A DNA stretch of 64,000 bases from Streptomyces sp. NRRL F-5630 (GTDB lineage: Bacteria > Actinomycetota > Actinomycetes > Streptomycetales > Streptomycetaceae): positions 34,155-98,154 of the forward strand of contig NZ_JOGO01000014.1 of assembly GCF_000719475.1 (NCBI RefSeq), in the 5' to 3' direction. Positions 51,697-60,383 of this stretch are shown here, in pieces (position 1 is the first letter of the stretch; the number at the start of each line of letters is the position of its first letter). The notes beneath the pieces are model-generated. The model made no database searches, had not been told where the DNA came from, and saw nothing but the letters and a program-made list of their open reading frames with translations. The position numbers and the translations under genes are program-made.

Positions 51697-52866
51697 ATGA
51701 CCGCCGTGTTGCCGGATACCCAGCAGGGGATGCGTCGGCGGAATCTCTCGCGGGTGCTGCACACCGTGGCCGCGCACGGGCCCTTGTCGCGGGCCGCTGT
51801 CGCGACGCGGATCGGGCTGACCCGGGCCGCCGTGTCGACGCTCGTGGACGAGCTGATCAGGGCGGGCTTCCTCGACGAGCTGGGGCCCGAGCGGCCCGGG
51901 CGGGTGGGGCGGCCGGGGTCCGCGCTCGCGGTGAGCGCTCAGGGGCCGGCGGGGCTCGGCGCGGAGATCGGGGTCGATCACCTGTCCGTGTGCGCGGTGG
52001 ACCTGAGCGGCACGGTGCGGGCGCGCGTCGTACGTCCCGTCGACAACCGGGAGCGGGCGGCGAGGCCCGTGCTCGCCACGCTCGGGGCGCTCGTGGAGGA
52101 GGTGCGGGTCGCCGCCGAAGCGCTCGGCCTGCGGCCCGCCGGGCTGGCGGTCGCCGTCCCCGGGCTCGTCGAGCGCGACCGCCCCTTCGTGGTGCGCGCG
52201 CCCAACCTCGGCTGGACCGACACCGACCTCGGGCCGCTGCTGCCCGAAGGGCTGCCGGTGACGGTCGACAACGAGGCCAATTTCGGTGCCCTCGCCGAGC
52301 TGTGGACCGGCGAGGGGGAGCACGAGGACTTCGTGCACGTCTCGGCCGCGATCGGGATCGGCGCCGCCGTCGTGCTCGGCGGTGAACTGCTGCGCGGGAC
52401 GCGGGGGTTCGCGGGAGAGCTGGGGCATGTGCCGGTCCGTCCCGAGGGGCCCGCGTGCCCCTGTGGGGGGCGCGGTTGCCTGGAGCAGTACGCGGGGCAG
52501 GAGGCCGTGTGGCGGGCGGCGGGCCTCGCTCCGGGGCAGGAGCCGGTCGGGCTGCTCGCGCAGCGCGCGGCCGAGGGTGACAAGGCGGTGCTCAAGGCCC
52601 TGCGCGGTGCGGGGAGCGCGCTCGGGATCGCGCTGTCGGGCGCGGTGAACCTCCTCGATCCGGAGGGCGTGGTGCTGGGTGGCTCCCTCTCGCCGCTCGC
52701 GGAGTGGCTGCTGCCCCCGCTGCGCCGCGAGCTGACCCGGCGCACGGCGACGGCGAACCCTTACGTGACGGTCTCGCGGCTCGGCCGCGAGGGTCCCCTC
52801 CTCGGCGCGGCGCACTCGGTGGTGCGGGCGGTGCTCGACGACCCGGTGGCGCTCGCGGCGGGCTGA
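51697..52866 (+). CDS. xylR: ROK-family xylose repressor
   Basis: 389 aa. N-terminal winged HTH (LSRAAVATRIGLTRAAVSTLVDEL, about 28-51), then ROK sugar-binding domain with the zinc motif CPCGGRGCLEQY and ASP-like VDNEANFGALAE. XylR-type members repress xyl genes until xylose binds; its place beside xylA/xylB supports this. GAGGAG precedes ATG 51697. Confidence 0.9.
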   Translation: MTAVLPDTQQGMRRRNLSRVLHTVAAHGPLSRAAVATRIGLTRAAVSTLVDELIRAGFLDELGPERPGRVGRPGSALAVSAQGPAGLGAEIGVDHLSVCAVDLSGTVRARVVRPVDNRERAARPVLATLGALVEEVRVAAEALGLRPAGLAVAVPGLVERDRPFVVRAPNLGWTDTDLGPLLPEGLPVTVDNEANFGALAELWTGEGEHEDFVHVSAAIGIGAAVVLGGELLRGTRGFAGELGHVPVRPEGPACPCGGRGCLEQYAGQEAVWRAAGLAPGQEPVGLLAQRAAEGDKAVLKALRGAGSALGIALSGAVNLLDPEGVVLGGSLSPLAEWLLPPLRRELTRRTATANPYVTVSRLGREGPLLGAAHSVVRAVLDDPVALAAG

Positions 52867-53025
52867 GGCGGCCGGGTGAACGCCGAGCTGGACGCGCGTC
52901 ACCCTGCGTGCGTCGTACGGGAGTTCGGTGTCTTCCGTGCGGCGGGGCCCACCCCGTACCGTGCCTCGTAGCCGACCCCCCGTCCGGCCGGGCGGGGCCC
53001 ACCACCACCAGGAGGCGGAACCGCC

Positions 53026-53628
53026 GTGGAACACTCCGGACCAGCGCCCAGCCGCCGCACCCTCCTCAGAGGCACCGCGCTCGCCGTCGTGCCCGCCGCA
53101 CTGCTCACCGGGCCCCCGGCCGCCGCCGCGAAACCGGCCGCGGTCGACTACCCGGGGGCCGAGCGGGTGCCCGCGAGCACCTCCAACTACACGGTCGCGA
53201 ACCGGCCTTCGCAGTATCCGGTGGAGTACGTGGTGATCCACGTGACGCAGGAGTACTTCGCGGACACCCTCGCGATCTTCCAGAACCCGGCGAAGCAGGT
53301 CACGGCGCACTACGTGGTGCGCTCGGCGGACGGGCACATCGCGCAGTGCGTGCGCGAGAAGGACGTGGCCTGGCACGCCGGGAACTGGGACTACAACACC
53401 CGCAGCGTCGGCATCGAGCACGAGGGCTGGGTCGACAAGCCCGAGTACTTCACGGACGCCATGTTCGAGGCCTCGGCCGCGCTCACCGCCTCCGTGTGCG
53501 AGCGCTACGGCATCCCGAAGGACAGGGAGCACATCCTGGGGCACGTCGAGGTGCCCGGTACCGATCACACCGACCCCGGCGCGCTGTGGGACTGGACGAA
53601 GTACCTCCGGCTCGTCAACGCCGCCTGA
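53026..53628 (+). CDS. Secreted N-acetylmuramoyl-L-alanine amidase (amidase_2)
   Basis: 200 aa. Tat-type signal RRTLLRGTALAVVPAALL with AAAA cleavage region, then amidase_2: VEYVVIHVTQEYF, VTAHYVVRSADGHIAQCV, WHAGNWDYNTRSVGIEHEG and ILGHVEVPGTDHTDPG (zinc histidines H in VIHVT, HVE region and DHTDPG). Cleaves peptidoglycan stems. GTG 53026 with AGGAGG upstream. Confidence 0.93.
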   Translation: MEHSGPAPSRRTLLRGTALAVVPAALLTGPPAAAAKPAAVDYPGAERVPASTSNYTVANRPSQYPVEYVVIHVTQEYFADTLAIFQNPAKQVTAHYVVRSADGHIAQCVREKDVAWHAGNWDYNTRSVGIEHEGWVDKPEYFTDAMFEASAALTASVCERYGIPKDREHILGHVEVPGTDHTDPGALWDWTKYLRLVNAA

Positions 53629-53652
53629 GCGCGCGCCCCTCGGCCCGTGGCC

Positions 53653-54828
53653 TCACCGCACCCGGCGCAGCCAGCCGTGCCGGTCCTCGGCCCTGCCGTA
53701 CTGGAGGTCGAGGACCGTGCGGCGCAGGGCGAGCGTCGTGGGGCCGGGGGTGCCGTCGCCGACCGTGAAGGCGTAGCCCGCGCCCTTGAAGCCGGTGACG
53801 GGCGTGAGCACGGCCGCCGTCCCCGCGGCGAAGACCTCACTCACGGTGCCGTCCTCCGCTCCGGCGCGCAACTCCGCGAGTGAGATGGCCCGTTCGACGG
53901 GCCTGAGACCGAGTTCGGGGGCCAGGGCCAGGACCGTGTCGCGTGTGACGCCTTCGAGGATCGTGCCGAGCGCCGGGGTGAGGAGTTCGCCGTCGCGTGT
54001 CACGAGGCACAGGTTCATCGTGCCGGACTCCTCGATCGTGCCGTGACCGGCGCTGTCGAGGTAGAGCACCTGCTCGCAGCCGTTCTCGCGGGCCTCGGTC
54101 TGCGCGACGAGGCTCCCGGCGTAGTTGCCGCCGCACTTGGCGGCGCCCGTGCCTCCGACGGCCGCGCGCGAGTACGTCTCGGTGATCCACAGCGTGACGC
54201 CGGTGACGCCGGAGGGGAAGTACGGACCGGCGGGGCTCGCGATGACGCGGAAGAGGGCCTGGGTGGAGGGGCGCACCCCGAGGAACGGCTCGGTGGCGAT
54301 GAGGAAGGGGCGCAGGTAGAGGCTCTGCTCGCCGGAGCCGGAGGCCCCGGGGGCGGAAGCAGACCTTGCGGAGGCGGACGTCGCGGGCGACCCGCTGCCC
54401 TCGTCCCCCTCCGCTGGGCCGCCGTCCGCCCGCGGCACCCACGCCGCGTCGGCCCGGACCAGCTCCTCCACCGCCCGCACGAAGTCCGCCTCGGGGAGTT
54501 CGGGCAGGGCGAGGCGGCGCGCGGAGCGGGCGAAGCGGCGGGCGTTGTCCTCGGGCCTGAAGAGCCACACGCCGCCGTCCGCGTGCCGGTACGCCTTGAG
54601 CCCCTCGAAGATCTCCTGCCCGTAGTGGAAGACGGCGGCACCCGGGTGGAGCGTGAACGGTGCGAGCGGGCGGACACCGCCGTCGTGCCAGCCGCGCTCC
54701 GCGTCCCACGCCGCGACGGCCATGTGATCGGTGAACCAGCGGCCGAAGCCGGGATCGGAGAGAAGGGCGCGCCGCTCGGCGTCGGGGACCGGCGTGGCGG
54801 TGCGGTCGAGGGGGAAGTCGAGGCTCAT
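53653..54828 (-). CDS. ilvE: Branched-chain amino acid aminotransferase with linker insertion
   Basis: 391 aa, about 25-30 longer than related enzymes. FHYGQEIFEGLKAYR and CGGNYAGSLVAQTEA (PLP Lys in ...GGNYAGS region), EESGTMNLCLV and TRDTVLALAPELG are normal. Between WVPRADGG and EQSLYLRPF is a Ser/Ala/Gly-rich stretch (SPATSASARSASAPGASG) absent from typical IlvE, at a surface loop. Transfers amino groups for Leu/Ile/Val. ATG 54828. Confidence 0.93.
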   Translation of the reverse strand: MSLDFPLDRTATPVPDAERRALLSDPGFGRWFTDHMAVAAWDAERGWHDGGVRPLAPFTLHPGAAVFHYGQEIFEGLKAYRHADGGVWLFRPEDNARRFARSARRLALPELPEADFVRAVEELVRADAAWVPRADGGPAEGDEGSGSPATSASARSASAPGASGSGEQSLYLRPFLIATEPFLGVRPSTQALFRVIASPAGPYFPSGVTGVTLWITETYSRAAVGGTGAAKCGGNYAGSLVAQTEARENGCEQVLYLDSAGHGTIEESGTMNLCLVTRDGELLTPALGTILEGVTRDTVLALAPELGLRPVERAISLAELRAGAEDGTVSEVFAAGTAAVLTPVTGFKGAGYAFTVGDGTPGPTTLALRRTVLDLQYGRAEDRHGWLRRVR

Positions 54829-54871
54829 GCGCTCTTCCTGACGGTCGGCTGCCCGGCATGCTAGCCCCCCT

Positions 54872-54905
54872 CCCCGCCCCCGCCGGGGAGGAGGCGGGGG
54901 CGGGG
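54872..54905 (-). terminator. Hairpin terminator after the beta-lactamase gene
   Basis: CCCCGCCCCCGCC (54872-54884) and GGCGGGGGCGGGG (54893-54905) form a perfect 13-base stem, nine bases beyond the bla stop, and separate bla from ilvE. Confidence 0.75.
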
Positions 54906-54913
54906 GCTCCGCG

Positions 54914-55849
54914 TCAGCCGAGAGCGCGTACGACGACCTGGGTGGCCTCGGCGAGGAGCTGGTCTTCGGCCTCGGCCGTGCGCGCGTCGCGGTAGCTGAG
55001 CAGCGTCAGGACGAGCGGGGCGCGCCCGGGCGGGCGGATCACCGCGATGTCGCCCCGTGCGCCGTGGTAGCTCCCCGTCCCCGTCTTGTCCTCGACCGTC
55101 CAGCCCTTCGGCACGCCCGCGCGGATCGTCTTGTCGCCCGTGGTGTTGGCGCGCAACCAGCCGGTCAGGCGGTCGCGTTCGGGGGCGGCGAGGACGTCGC
55201 CGAGCGTGTACGCGCGCAGGTTCGTGGTGAGCTGGCGGGGCGTCGTCGTGTCGTGGGTCTCGCCGGGTGTCCAGCGGCTCAGGAGCGGTTCGACGCGCTC
55301 CACGCGGGTGACGCGGTCGCCGGTCGCCGTCCGGATGAGGGCGCCGAGCGCGCGGGGCCCGCCGAGGTCGGCGAGGAGGACGTTGGCGGCGGTGTTGTCG
55401 CTGTAGCGGATCGCGGCGTCGCACAGCGCGTCGCGGCTCATCCCGGTGTCCACGTGCTTCTCGGTGACAGGGGAGTTGGCGACGAGGTCCTTCTTGTCGT
55501 AGCGCAGGACGTGGTCCATCCCGGCGAGTCCGTACTTCTTGAGCACGGCCCCGGCGAGGAGCGCCTTGAACGTCGAGTTGTACGAGAAGCGGGTGTCCGC
55601 GTGCCAGGCGACCTCGCGCCCGCTGCCGGTGTCCACGGCGTGGACGCCGAGGTGGGCCCCGTAGCGGCGCTCCAGCGCCGTGAACTCGGCGGCCTGGTCG
55701 ACGGTACGGGCGGCGGGCGAGCCGCTCGACTGCCGCGCGGGTCCGGGCCGCGCCGGCGCCTCCTGCCCGGCATCCGTCCCGCAGGCGGTGAGGGGCAGCA
55801 GGCAGAGGGCGGCGGCGACGAGCGCGGGACGGATGCGGGCGGGGCGCAT
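54914..55849 (-). CDS. bla: Class A beta-lactamase, lipoprotein
   Basis: 311 aa. Signal peptide with lipobox LTAC. Class A motifs: S-T-F-K (FSYNSTFK), SDN (YSDNTAAN), omega loop EPLLSRWTPGETHDTTTP and KTG (EDKTGTGSYHG). In the omega loop the usual Asn170 appears to be Ser. ATG 55849. Hydrolyses beta-lactams; chromosomal in many Streptomyces. Divergent from the NUDIX fusion gene. Confidence 0.93.
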   Translation of the reverse strand: MRPARIRPALVAAALCLLPLTACGTDAGQEAPARPGPARQSSGSPAARTVDQAAEFTALERRYGAHLGVHAVDTGSGREVAWHADTRFSYNSTFKALLAGAVLKKYGLAGMDHVLRYDKKDLVANSPVTEKHVDTGMSRDALCDAAIRYSDNTAANVLLADLGGPRALGALIRTATGDRVTRVERVEPLLSRWTPGETHDTTTPRQLTTNLRAYTLGDVLAAPERDRLTGWLRANTTGDKTIRAGVPKGWTVEDKTGTGSYHGARGDIAVIRPPGRAPLVLTLLSYRDARTAEAEDQLLAEATQVVVRALG

Positions 55850-56086
55850 GGGGCGTACCTCCGAGGCGGTGTGGGCGCGTGGGGCGCGAAAGGGTGGTGC
55901 GCGCACCGCCATCCCATCATCCCGGGGGTACGGGGACGGCTCCGGCGCGGGCCCGCGCGCGTCGTACGCCTTTGCCCCCGTGACGTACGAAGGGCGCGGT
56001 GCGTTCTCGGTACGGGGCCCCACGGCGGCCCCTCCCCCGTCCCCCAGCACGTCCGCGCTCCCGCGCGCGGGCCCGGAGTCGCCCAT

Positions 56087-58423
56087 ATGACCGCGCCCCT
56101 CGCCTCCCCCGTCCCGCCGCTCGCGGCGCAGCGCACCGCCCGGCTGCCGTGGGCGGCAGCCCGCCCGGCCCCCCGACGGCCGGGCGAGGGCGAGCGGGTG
56201 TGCCTCCTCTCGGCGGACGGCGACGAACCGCCCGAGGGGTTCGCGGCGGAGGCGCTGACGCACCGCTCGCCCGAGGCGGGCCCGGGCTCCGGGCCCTGGG
56301 ACGGGATCGTGGTGCCGGAGCCCACCACGGACGTGCCGTCCGCCGCCTGGGCCGCCGCGCTGCGCCCCGGTGGCTGGCTGCTGACCCGGCAGCGGCTGCG
56401 AGGCCGCACGTACGAGCTGTGCTGGACGCTCCGCGCGGACGGCACCCTGCGCGCGGACGAGGTGCGGGCGCTCCCCGACCGCGAGGCCGTGCCGCTCGTC
56501 CCCGGCGAACGGGCCGCGTGCACGGCGGACGGGCTGGTGCGGCTCGTACGGGACGCGGAGCAGCCCCCGGCGGGCAGCGGGATCGCCGCCGGGCTCGCCC
56601 CCTGCGAGCAGGTCGTGTGGACGTGCGCGACGCTGCGGGACACGACGGGGCTCGACGCGCTCGCGCTGCGGCTCGCCGCGACGGACTCCCGCGCGTGCGC
56701 GCTGAGCCTCCTCGGGACGGCGCCCGGCCTGCTGGTGCCCGCCGGGCCCGCCACGACGCCCGCGCTGGCGACCGGCGACTCGCTCGCCTACCTCGTCGTA
56801 CGCCCCGAGGAGAGCGGCGGGGACGGTGCGTGGCAGGCGGGGGCCGCCTGGACGGGGCCCGAGGGCTCGCGGCTCGCCGCCGCGCTGGAGAAGGCGCTGC
56901 GGGAGGGCGCCTGCGACGCGGACGTGAGCTGGTCCGCGCACGTCACAGGGGCGGGCAGGCTCGTGGTGAGCGCCGGGAGCCTGCGCCGCTATCTCGCGGA
57001 GCACGCGGCTCCGGCGGGCTGCGCCGATCTCCTGATCAGGGACGCGCACGGCCGGGTGCTGCTCGTCGAGCCCACGTACAAGGACGGCTGGGACCTGCCG
57101 GGCGGGATGCTGGAGGACGAGGAGCCCGCGCACGCGGCGGTCCGCGAAGTGCGCGAGGAACTGGGCATCGACGTGTTCGCCGGACGGCTCCTCGTCGAGG
57201 ACACCGTGCCGCGCGGGCGCTGGGGCCGCTCGATCGTCGCGCGGATCTACGCGGGGCACCCGCCCCACGAGGTGCGGACCGAGGCACTGCGGCTGGAACC
57301 GGGCGAGATCGCCGCCGCCGAGTTCGTGAGCGAGGAGGAGGCGCTGCGGCGCGTCCCGGAGGAACTGGCGAAGCGGCTCTCCGCCGCCTTCGTCGCCGAG
57401 CGGGAGGGGGAACTCGCCGAACTCCACGACGGCGTACCGCGCACGACGCCCGACGAGCGGCTCGCCGCGCAGGCGCGCGGGGCCCGCCTCGCCCTCGCCG
57501 AGCGGCTGGCCGGGCGCGGCCTCCTCGACGGTGACCGGCTGCGCGAGGTCTTCGTCGCGACCCCCGTCGAGCTCCTTCTCCCGCAGGTCTACGCGCCCCG
57601 CCCGGGTCCGCGCGGGCACGACGGGATGCTCCAGCTGATCGACTGCCAGGTGCCGCGCGAGCGGGGCGAGTGGCTGGCACTCGTCCACGGCGAGGCGCCG
57701 CTCGTCGTGCGGTACGGGGACGAGCGGCTCTGCGAGCGCCCCGCGGGGCGCGTCGTGCCGGCCGATGGGCCGCTGGGCCTCGCCGCCTCCCCGTACCTCG
57801 GGCTCGTCCTGCTCCAGCACCTCGGCGCGCAGGCCCGGTCGACGGTCCTGGAGTACGGGACGGGCACGACGACCGCGCTCCTGTGCGCGCTGAGCGGGCG
57901 CGTCCACGCCGTGGAACCCGATCCGCTGCTCGCCGCCGGGGCGCACGAAGGGCTCACGGCGCTCGGGCTGCGCGCCGGGGTGACATCCTGCGCGCCTCCC
58001 GACCTCCACTGGGACCGGGTGCTCGTCTCACGGCTCGCCACGGGGCTGCCCGCCGGGGCCCCTGAACGGCTCTCGCCCGGCGGGGTCCTCGTCGCCGCGC
58101 TCCTCGCGCCCGGCACGGCGTGGCCGGCGGTGGCGGTGCTGCGGCGTCCCCGGGACGGGGGCGACTGCGCGGGCACGTTGCTGCCGCTCCCCCGGGTCGC
58201 CGCCGTCCCCGGCCCCCGCGGCCCCGCTCCCGGGCTGCGGCTCGCAGCCGCGCACCTGCTGCGCGAAGGCGAGGGCGTGACGGGGCGGCGAGCCTTGCTG
58301 GAGAGGTGGGAGGCGGCGGGCGGTCCGGACACGTACGCGCTGCGGGCGACGGCGGAGGGACAGCTGACGGTGGGCGCGCCGGGGAGTCCGCTCAGCTGGG
58401 AGATCCCGCCGACGACGGGCTGA
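56087..58423 (+). CDS. NUDIX domain fused to methyltransferase-like regions
   Basis: 778 aa. The NUDIX box GGMLEDEEPAHAAVREVREE is at about 338-357 and complete (GX5EX7REVXEEXG), so hydrolysis of a nucleoside diphosphate-linked compound is plausible. C-terminally (about 560-720) VLEYGTGTTTALLCAL and VHAVEPDPLLAAGA match a PCMT-like SAM fold. The N-terminal 270 residues also resemble a degenerate methyltransferase half (WDGIVVPEPTTD, RPGGWLLTRQRL). ATG 56087 has GGAG eight bases before. A three-part fusion of this kind is unusual. It lies just upstream of the PLP operon. Confidence 0.8.
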   Translation: MTAPLASPVPPLAAQRTARLPWAAARPAPRRPGEGERVCLLSADGDEPPEGFAAEALTHRSPEAGPGSGPWDGIVVPEPTTDVPSAAWAAALRPGGWLLTRQRLRGRTYELCWTLRADGTLRADEVRALPDREAVPLVPGERAACTADGLVRLVRDAEQPPAGSGIAAGLAPCEQVVWTCATLRDTTGLDALALRLAATDSRACALSLLGTAPGLLVPAGPATTPALATGDSLAYLVVRPEESGGDGAWQAGAAWTGPEGSRLAAALEKALREGACDADVSWSAHVTGAGRLVVSAGSLRRYLAEHAAPAGCADLLIRDAHGRVLLVEPTYKDGWDLPGGMLEDEEPAHAAVREVREELGIDVFAGRLLVEDTVPRGRWGRSIVARIYAGHPPHEVRTEALRLEPGEIAAAEFVSEEEALRRVPEELAKRLSAAFVAEREGELAELHDGVPRTTPDERLAAQARGARLALAERLAGRGLLDGDRLREVFVATPVELLLPQVYAPRPGPRGHDGMLQLIDCQVPRERGEWLALVHGEAPLVVRYGDERLCERPAGRVVPADGPLGLAASPYLGLVLLQHLGAQARSTVLEYGTGTTTALLCALSGRVHAVEPDPLLAAGAHEGLTALGLRAGVTSCAPPDLHWDRVLVSRLATGLPAGAPERLSPGGVLVAALLAPGTAWPAVAVLRRPRDGGDCAGTLLPLPRVAAVPGPRGPAPGLRLAAAHLLREGEGVTGRRALLERWEAAGGPDTYALRATAEGQLTVGAPGSPLSWEIPPTTG

Positions 58424-58664
58424 GAACGGCGGCGGAGCAGGGCGGGGCGGCAAGAGGCGGGGGGCGGGCCGGGGGGCGCGGCACAGCGGTGTCCCCGCCC
58501 CTCCGGGCCGCCGCCTCCCACTGCGTCCCCACGACGTTCCCTCGCGCGGCCTCGCGCACGGTCTCGCGCGCCCCCGCGCGTCCGTGCGCCGGGTGTGGTG
58601 CGGCCTGCTCCGGGTAGCGCGCGGGGGAAGGCATGGAGCGGGTGTCGGGTGGACAGCATGACGG

Positions 58665-58691
58665 CATGACTCATGGCGTTATGACAATCAT
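58665..58691. promoter_or_regulatory. Two adjacent palindromes before the PLP operon
   Basis: CATGACTCATG (58665-58675) and ATGACAATCAT (58681-58691) are both ATGA-n-TCAT palindromes five bases apart. The second, with flanks, reads TGACAATCATGTCGG and matches the Zur box TGAAAATCATTTTCA at 10 of 15 positions. AT-rich island 49 bases before the operon start. Rest of 58424-58664 holds nothing I can support. Confidence 0.45.
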
Positions 58692-58739
58692 GTCGGAGAA
58701 GGTGGCGCGGGCGGTGCCCGGTGCGGAGGGCATACCGGG

Positions 58740-60383
58740 GTGGCCCGCGTGGGGCACCGGGTCCGGAAAGTGAGGGCGCCCGCCTTGCCCTCCCCCCTGC
58801 TCCTGACGCCGAGACTGGAGGCGCGCCTCGCGGCGCTGCTCCGCGCACCCGAGGTCCTGTACCCGCTCGTCGAAGGGCTCGGCAGCCCGCTCAACGTCGT
58901 GCTGCCGCAGCAGGCCGTGGAGAACGTACGGCGCTTCGAGGCGGCGCGCGACCGCCACCACCTGCGCGGCACGGTGTACTTCGCGCACAAGGCGAACCGT
59001 TCCAGCGCCCTGGTCCGGGCGCTCGCCACGAGCAGCGCCGGGCTCGACGTGGCCTCGCTGGAGGAGTTGCGGCACGGGCTCGGCAGCGGATTCACACCGG
59101 ACCGGATCGGCGCCACGGGCCCGAAGGAGCCCGAGTTCCTGTGGCTCGCGGCCCGCGCCGGGGTGACGGTGACGGTCGAGGACCAGGGCGAGCTGGAACG
59201 GCTCGCCGCCCTCGTCGCCCGCTACGAACTGCCCCGCGCGAGGGTGCAGTTACGACTCTCGGGCTTCCCCTCGCAGGGGGTGCGGCAGCTCAGCCGGCCG
59301 AGCCGTTTCGGAACGCCGTACGCGGCGCTGCCCGCGCTGCTCGACGGGGTCGAGCGGGTGCGCGAGCGGGTCGAGGTCGTCGGGGTCGCGTACCACATCG
59401 ACACGACGGGCCTGCCCGAGAAGGCCCTCGCACTGGACGGCTGCCTGCGGGCCCTTGATCTGTGCCTGGAGCGGGGGCTGCGCCCCGCGACGGTGGACAT
59501 CGGCGGCGGATTCGGCGTGAGCCACCTCGCCGACGCGCGCGAGTGGGAGGCGTACACGACCGAGCTGACGCTCGCGGCACTCGGCCGCCGGCCGCCGCTC
59601 ACCTGGCGCGGGCACGGCTACGGGCTCGCCAACGAGGGCGGCACGCTGCGCGGTTCCCTCGACCTCTACCCCGGGCACCGCCCGCTCGCCGGGGCCGCCT
59701 ACCTGGACGCGCTCCTGCGGCAGGACTCCCCCACCTTCGGCCGGCCGCTCGGCGAACTGCTGCTCGACGGCCTGTACGACCTCGCGGTGGAGCCGGGCCG
59801 TGCCCTCATGGACCAGTGCGGGGCAACGCTCGCCCGCGTCCTCGACGTGCGCGCGGGCGCGGACGGGATCGCGCAGGTGCGGCTCGCGATGAACGCGGAC
59901 GACTGCGCCCTGGAGGAGCACGGCATCCTCGTCGACCCGCTGCTCCTGCCCCGGCCGGGGGGCGCGCCGGTGCCCGACCCGGGACCCGGCGCGGCGACGG
60001 GCGTGTACCTGCACGGGAACCTGTGCCTGGAGTCGGACCTCATCACGCGCAGGCTCGTCCAGCTGCCCCGGCTCCCGGCACCGGGCGAAGTCCTCGCCTT
60101 CGCCAACACCGCCGGGTACGCGATGGACTTCAGCGCCCAGTACGCCGAACGCCGTCCGCCCGCACGGAAGGTGGCACTGGAGCAGATGCCGGGCGGCGGC
60201 TGGCGCTGGACCCTGGACGAGCAGTGGTGGCCCACGACGGGGGAGCCGGAGACGGCCTCTCCGCTTCCCGCCACCACCCCCACGAGCACTCCAGCCGCCC
60301 ACGCGGGCGGCACACCGGGCACGACGGCGGCACAGGCGCAGGGCGCCCCGCCGCTGCCCGGCACGACCAAGGGACGGGTATGA
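58740..60383 (+). CDS. Y4yA/LysA-like fold-III PLP enzyme
   Basis: 547 aa. Fold-III barrel with the PLP Lys in YFAHKANRSS (about 85), VDIGGGFG (phosphate loop, about 251), GNLCLESDLI and FANTAGYAMDF (second-domain Cys and Tyr), as in diaminopimelate-type decarboxylases, though about 100 residues longer, with a low-complexity Thr/Ala/Pro tail. Probably decarboxylates or racemises an amino acid. GTG 58740 has GGAGGG upstream; later GTGs are possible. Ends ATGA over the next gene. Confidence 0.85.
   Translation: MARVGHRVRKVRAPALPSPLLLTPRLEARLAALLRAPEVLYPLVEGLGSPLNVVLPQQAVENVRRFEAARDRHHLRGTVYFAHKANRSSALVRALATSSAGLDVASLEELRHGLGSGFTPDRIGATGPKEPEFLWLAARAGVTVTVEDQGELERLAALVARYELPRARVQLRLSGFPSQGVRQLSRPSRFGTPYAALPALLDGVERVRERVEVVGVAYHIDTTGLPEKALALDGCLRALDLCLERGLRPATVDIGGGFGVSHLADAREWEAYTTELTLAALGRRPPLTWRGHGYGLANEGGTLRGSLDLYPGHRPLAGAAYLDALLRQDSPTFGRPLGELLLDGLYDLAVEPGRALMDQCGATLARVLDVRAGADGIAQVRLAMNADDCALEEHGILVDPLLLPRPGGAPVPDPGPGAATGVYLHGNLCLESDLITRRLVQLPRLPAPGEVLAFANTAGYAMDFSAQYAERRPPARKVALEQMPGGGWRWTLDEQWWPTTGEPETASPLPATTPTSTPAAHAGGTPGTTAAQAQGAPPLPGTTKGRV

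Noticed and set aside
55064..56086. Upstream extension of the NUDIX fusion gene
   Set aside because: This part is antisense to the beta-lactamase gene; ATG 56087 has its own ribosome site.
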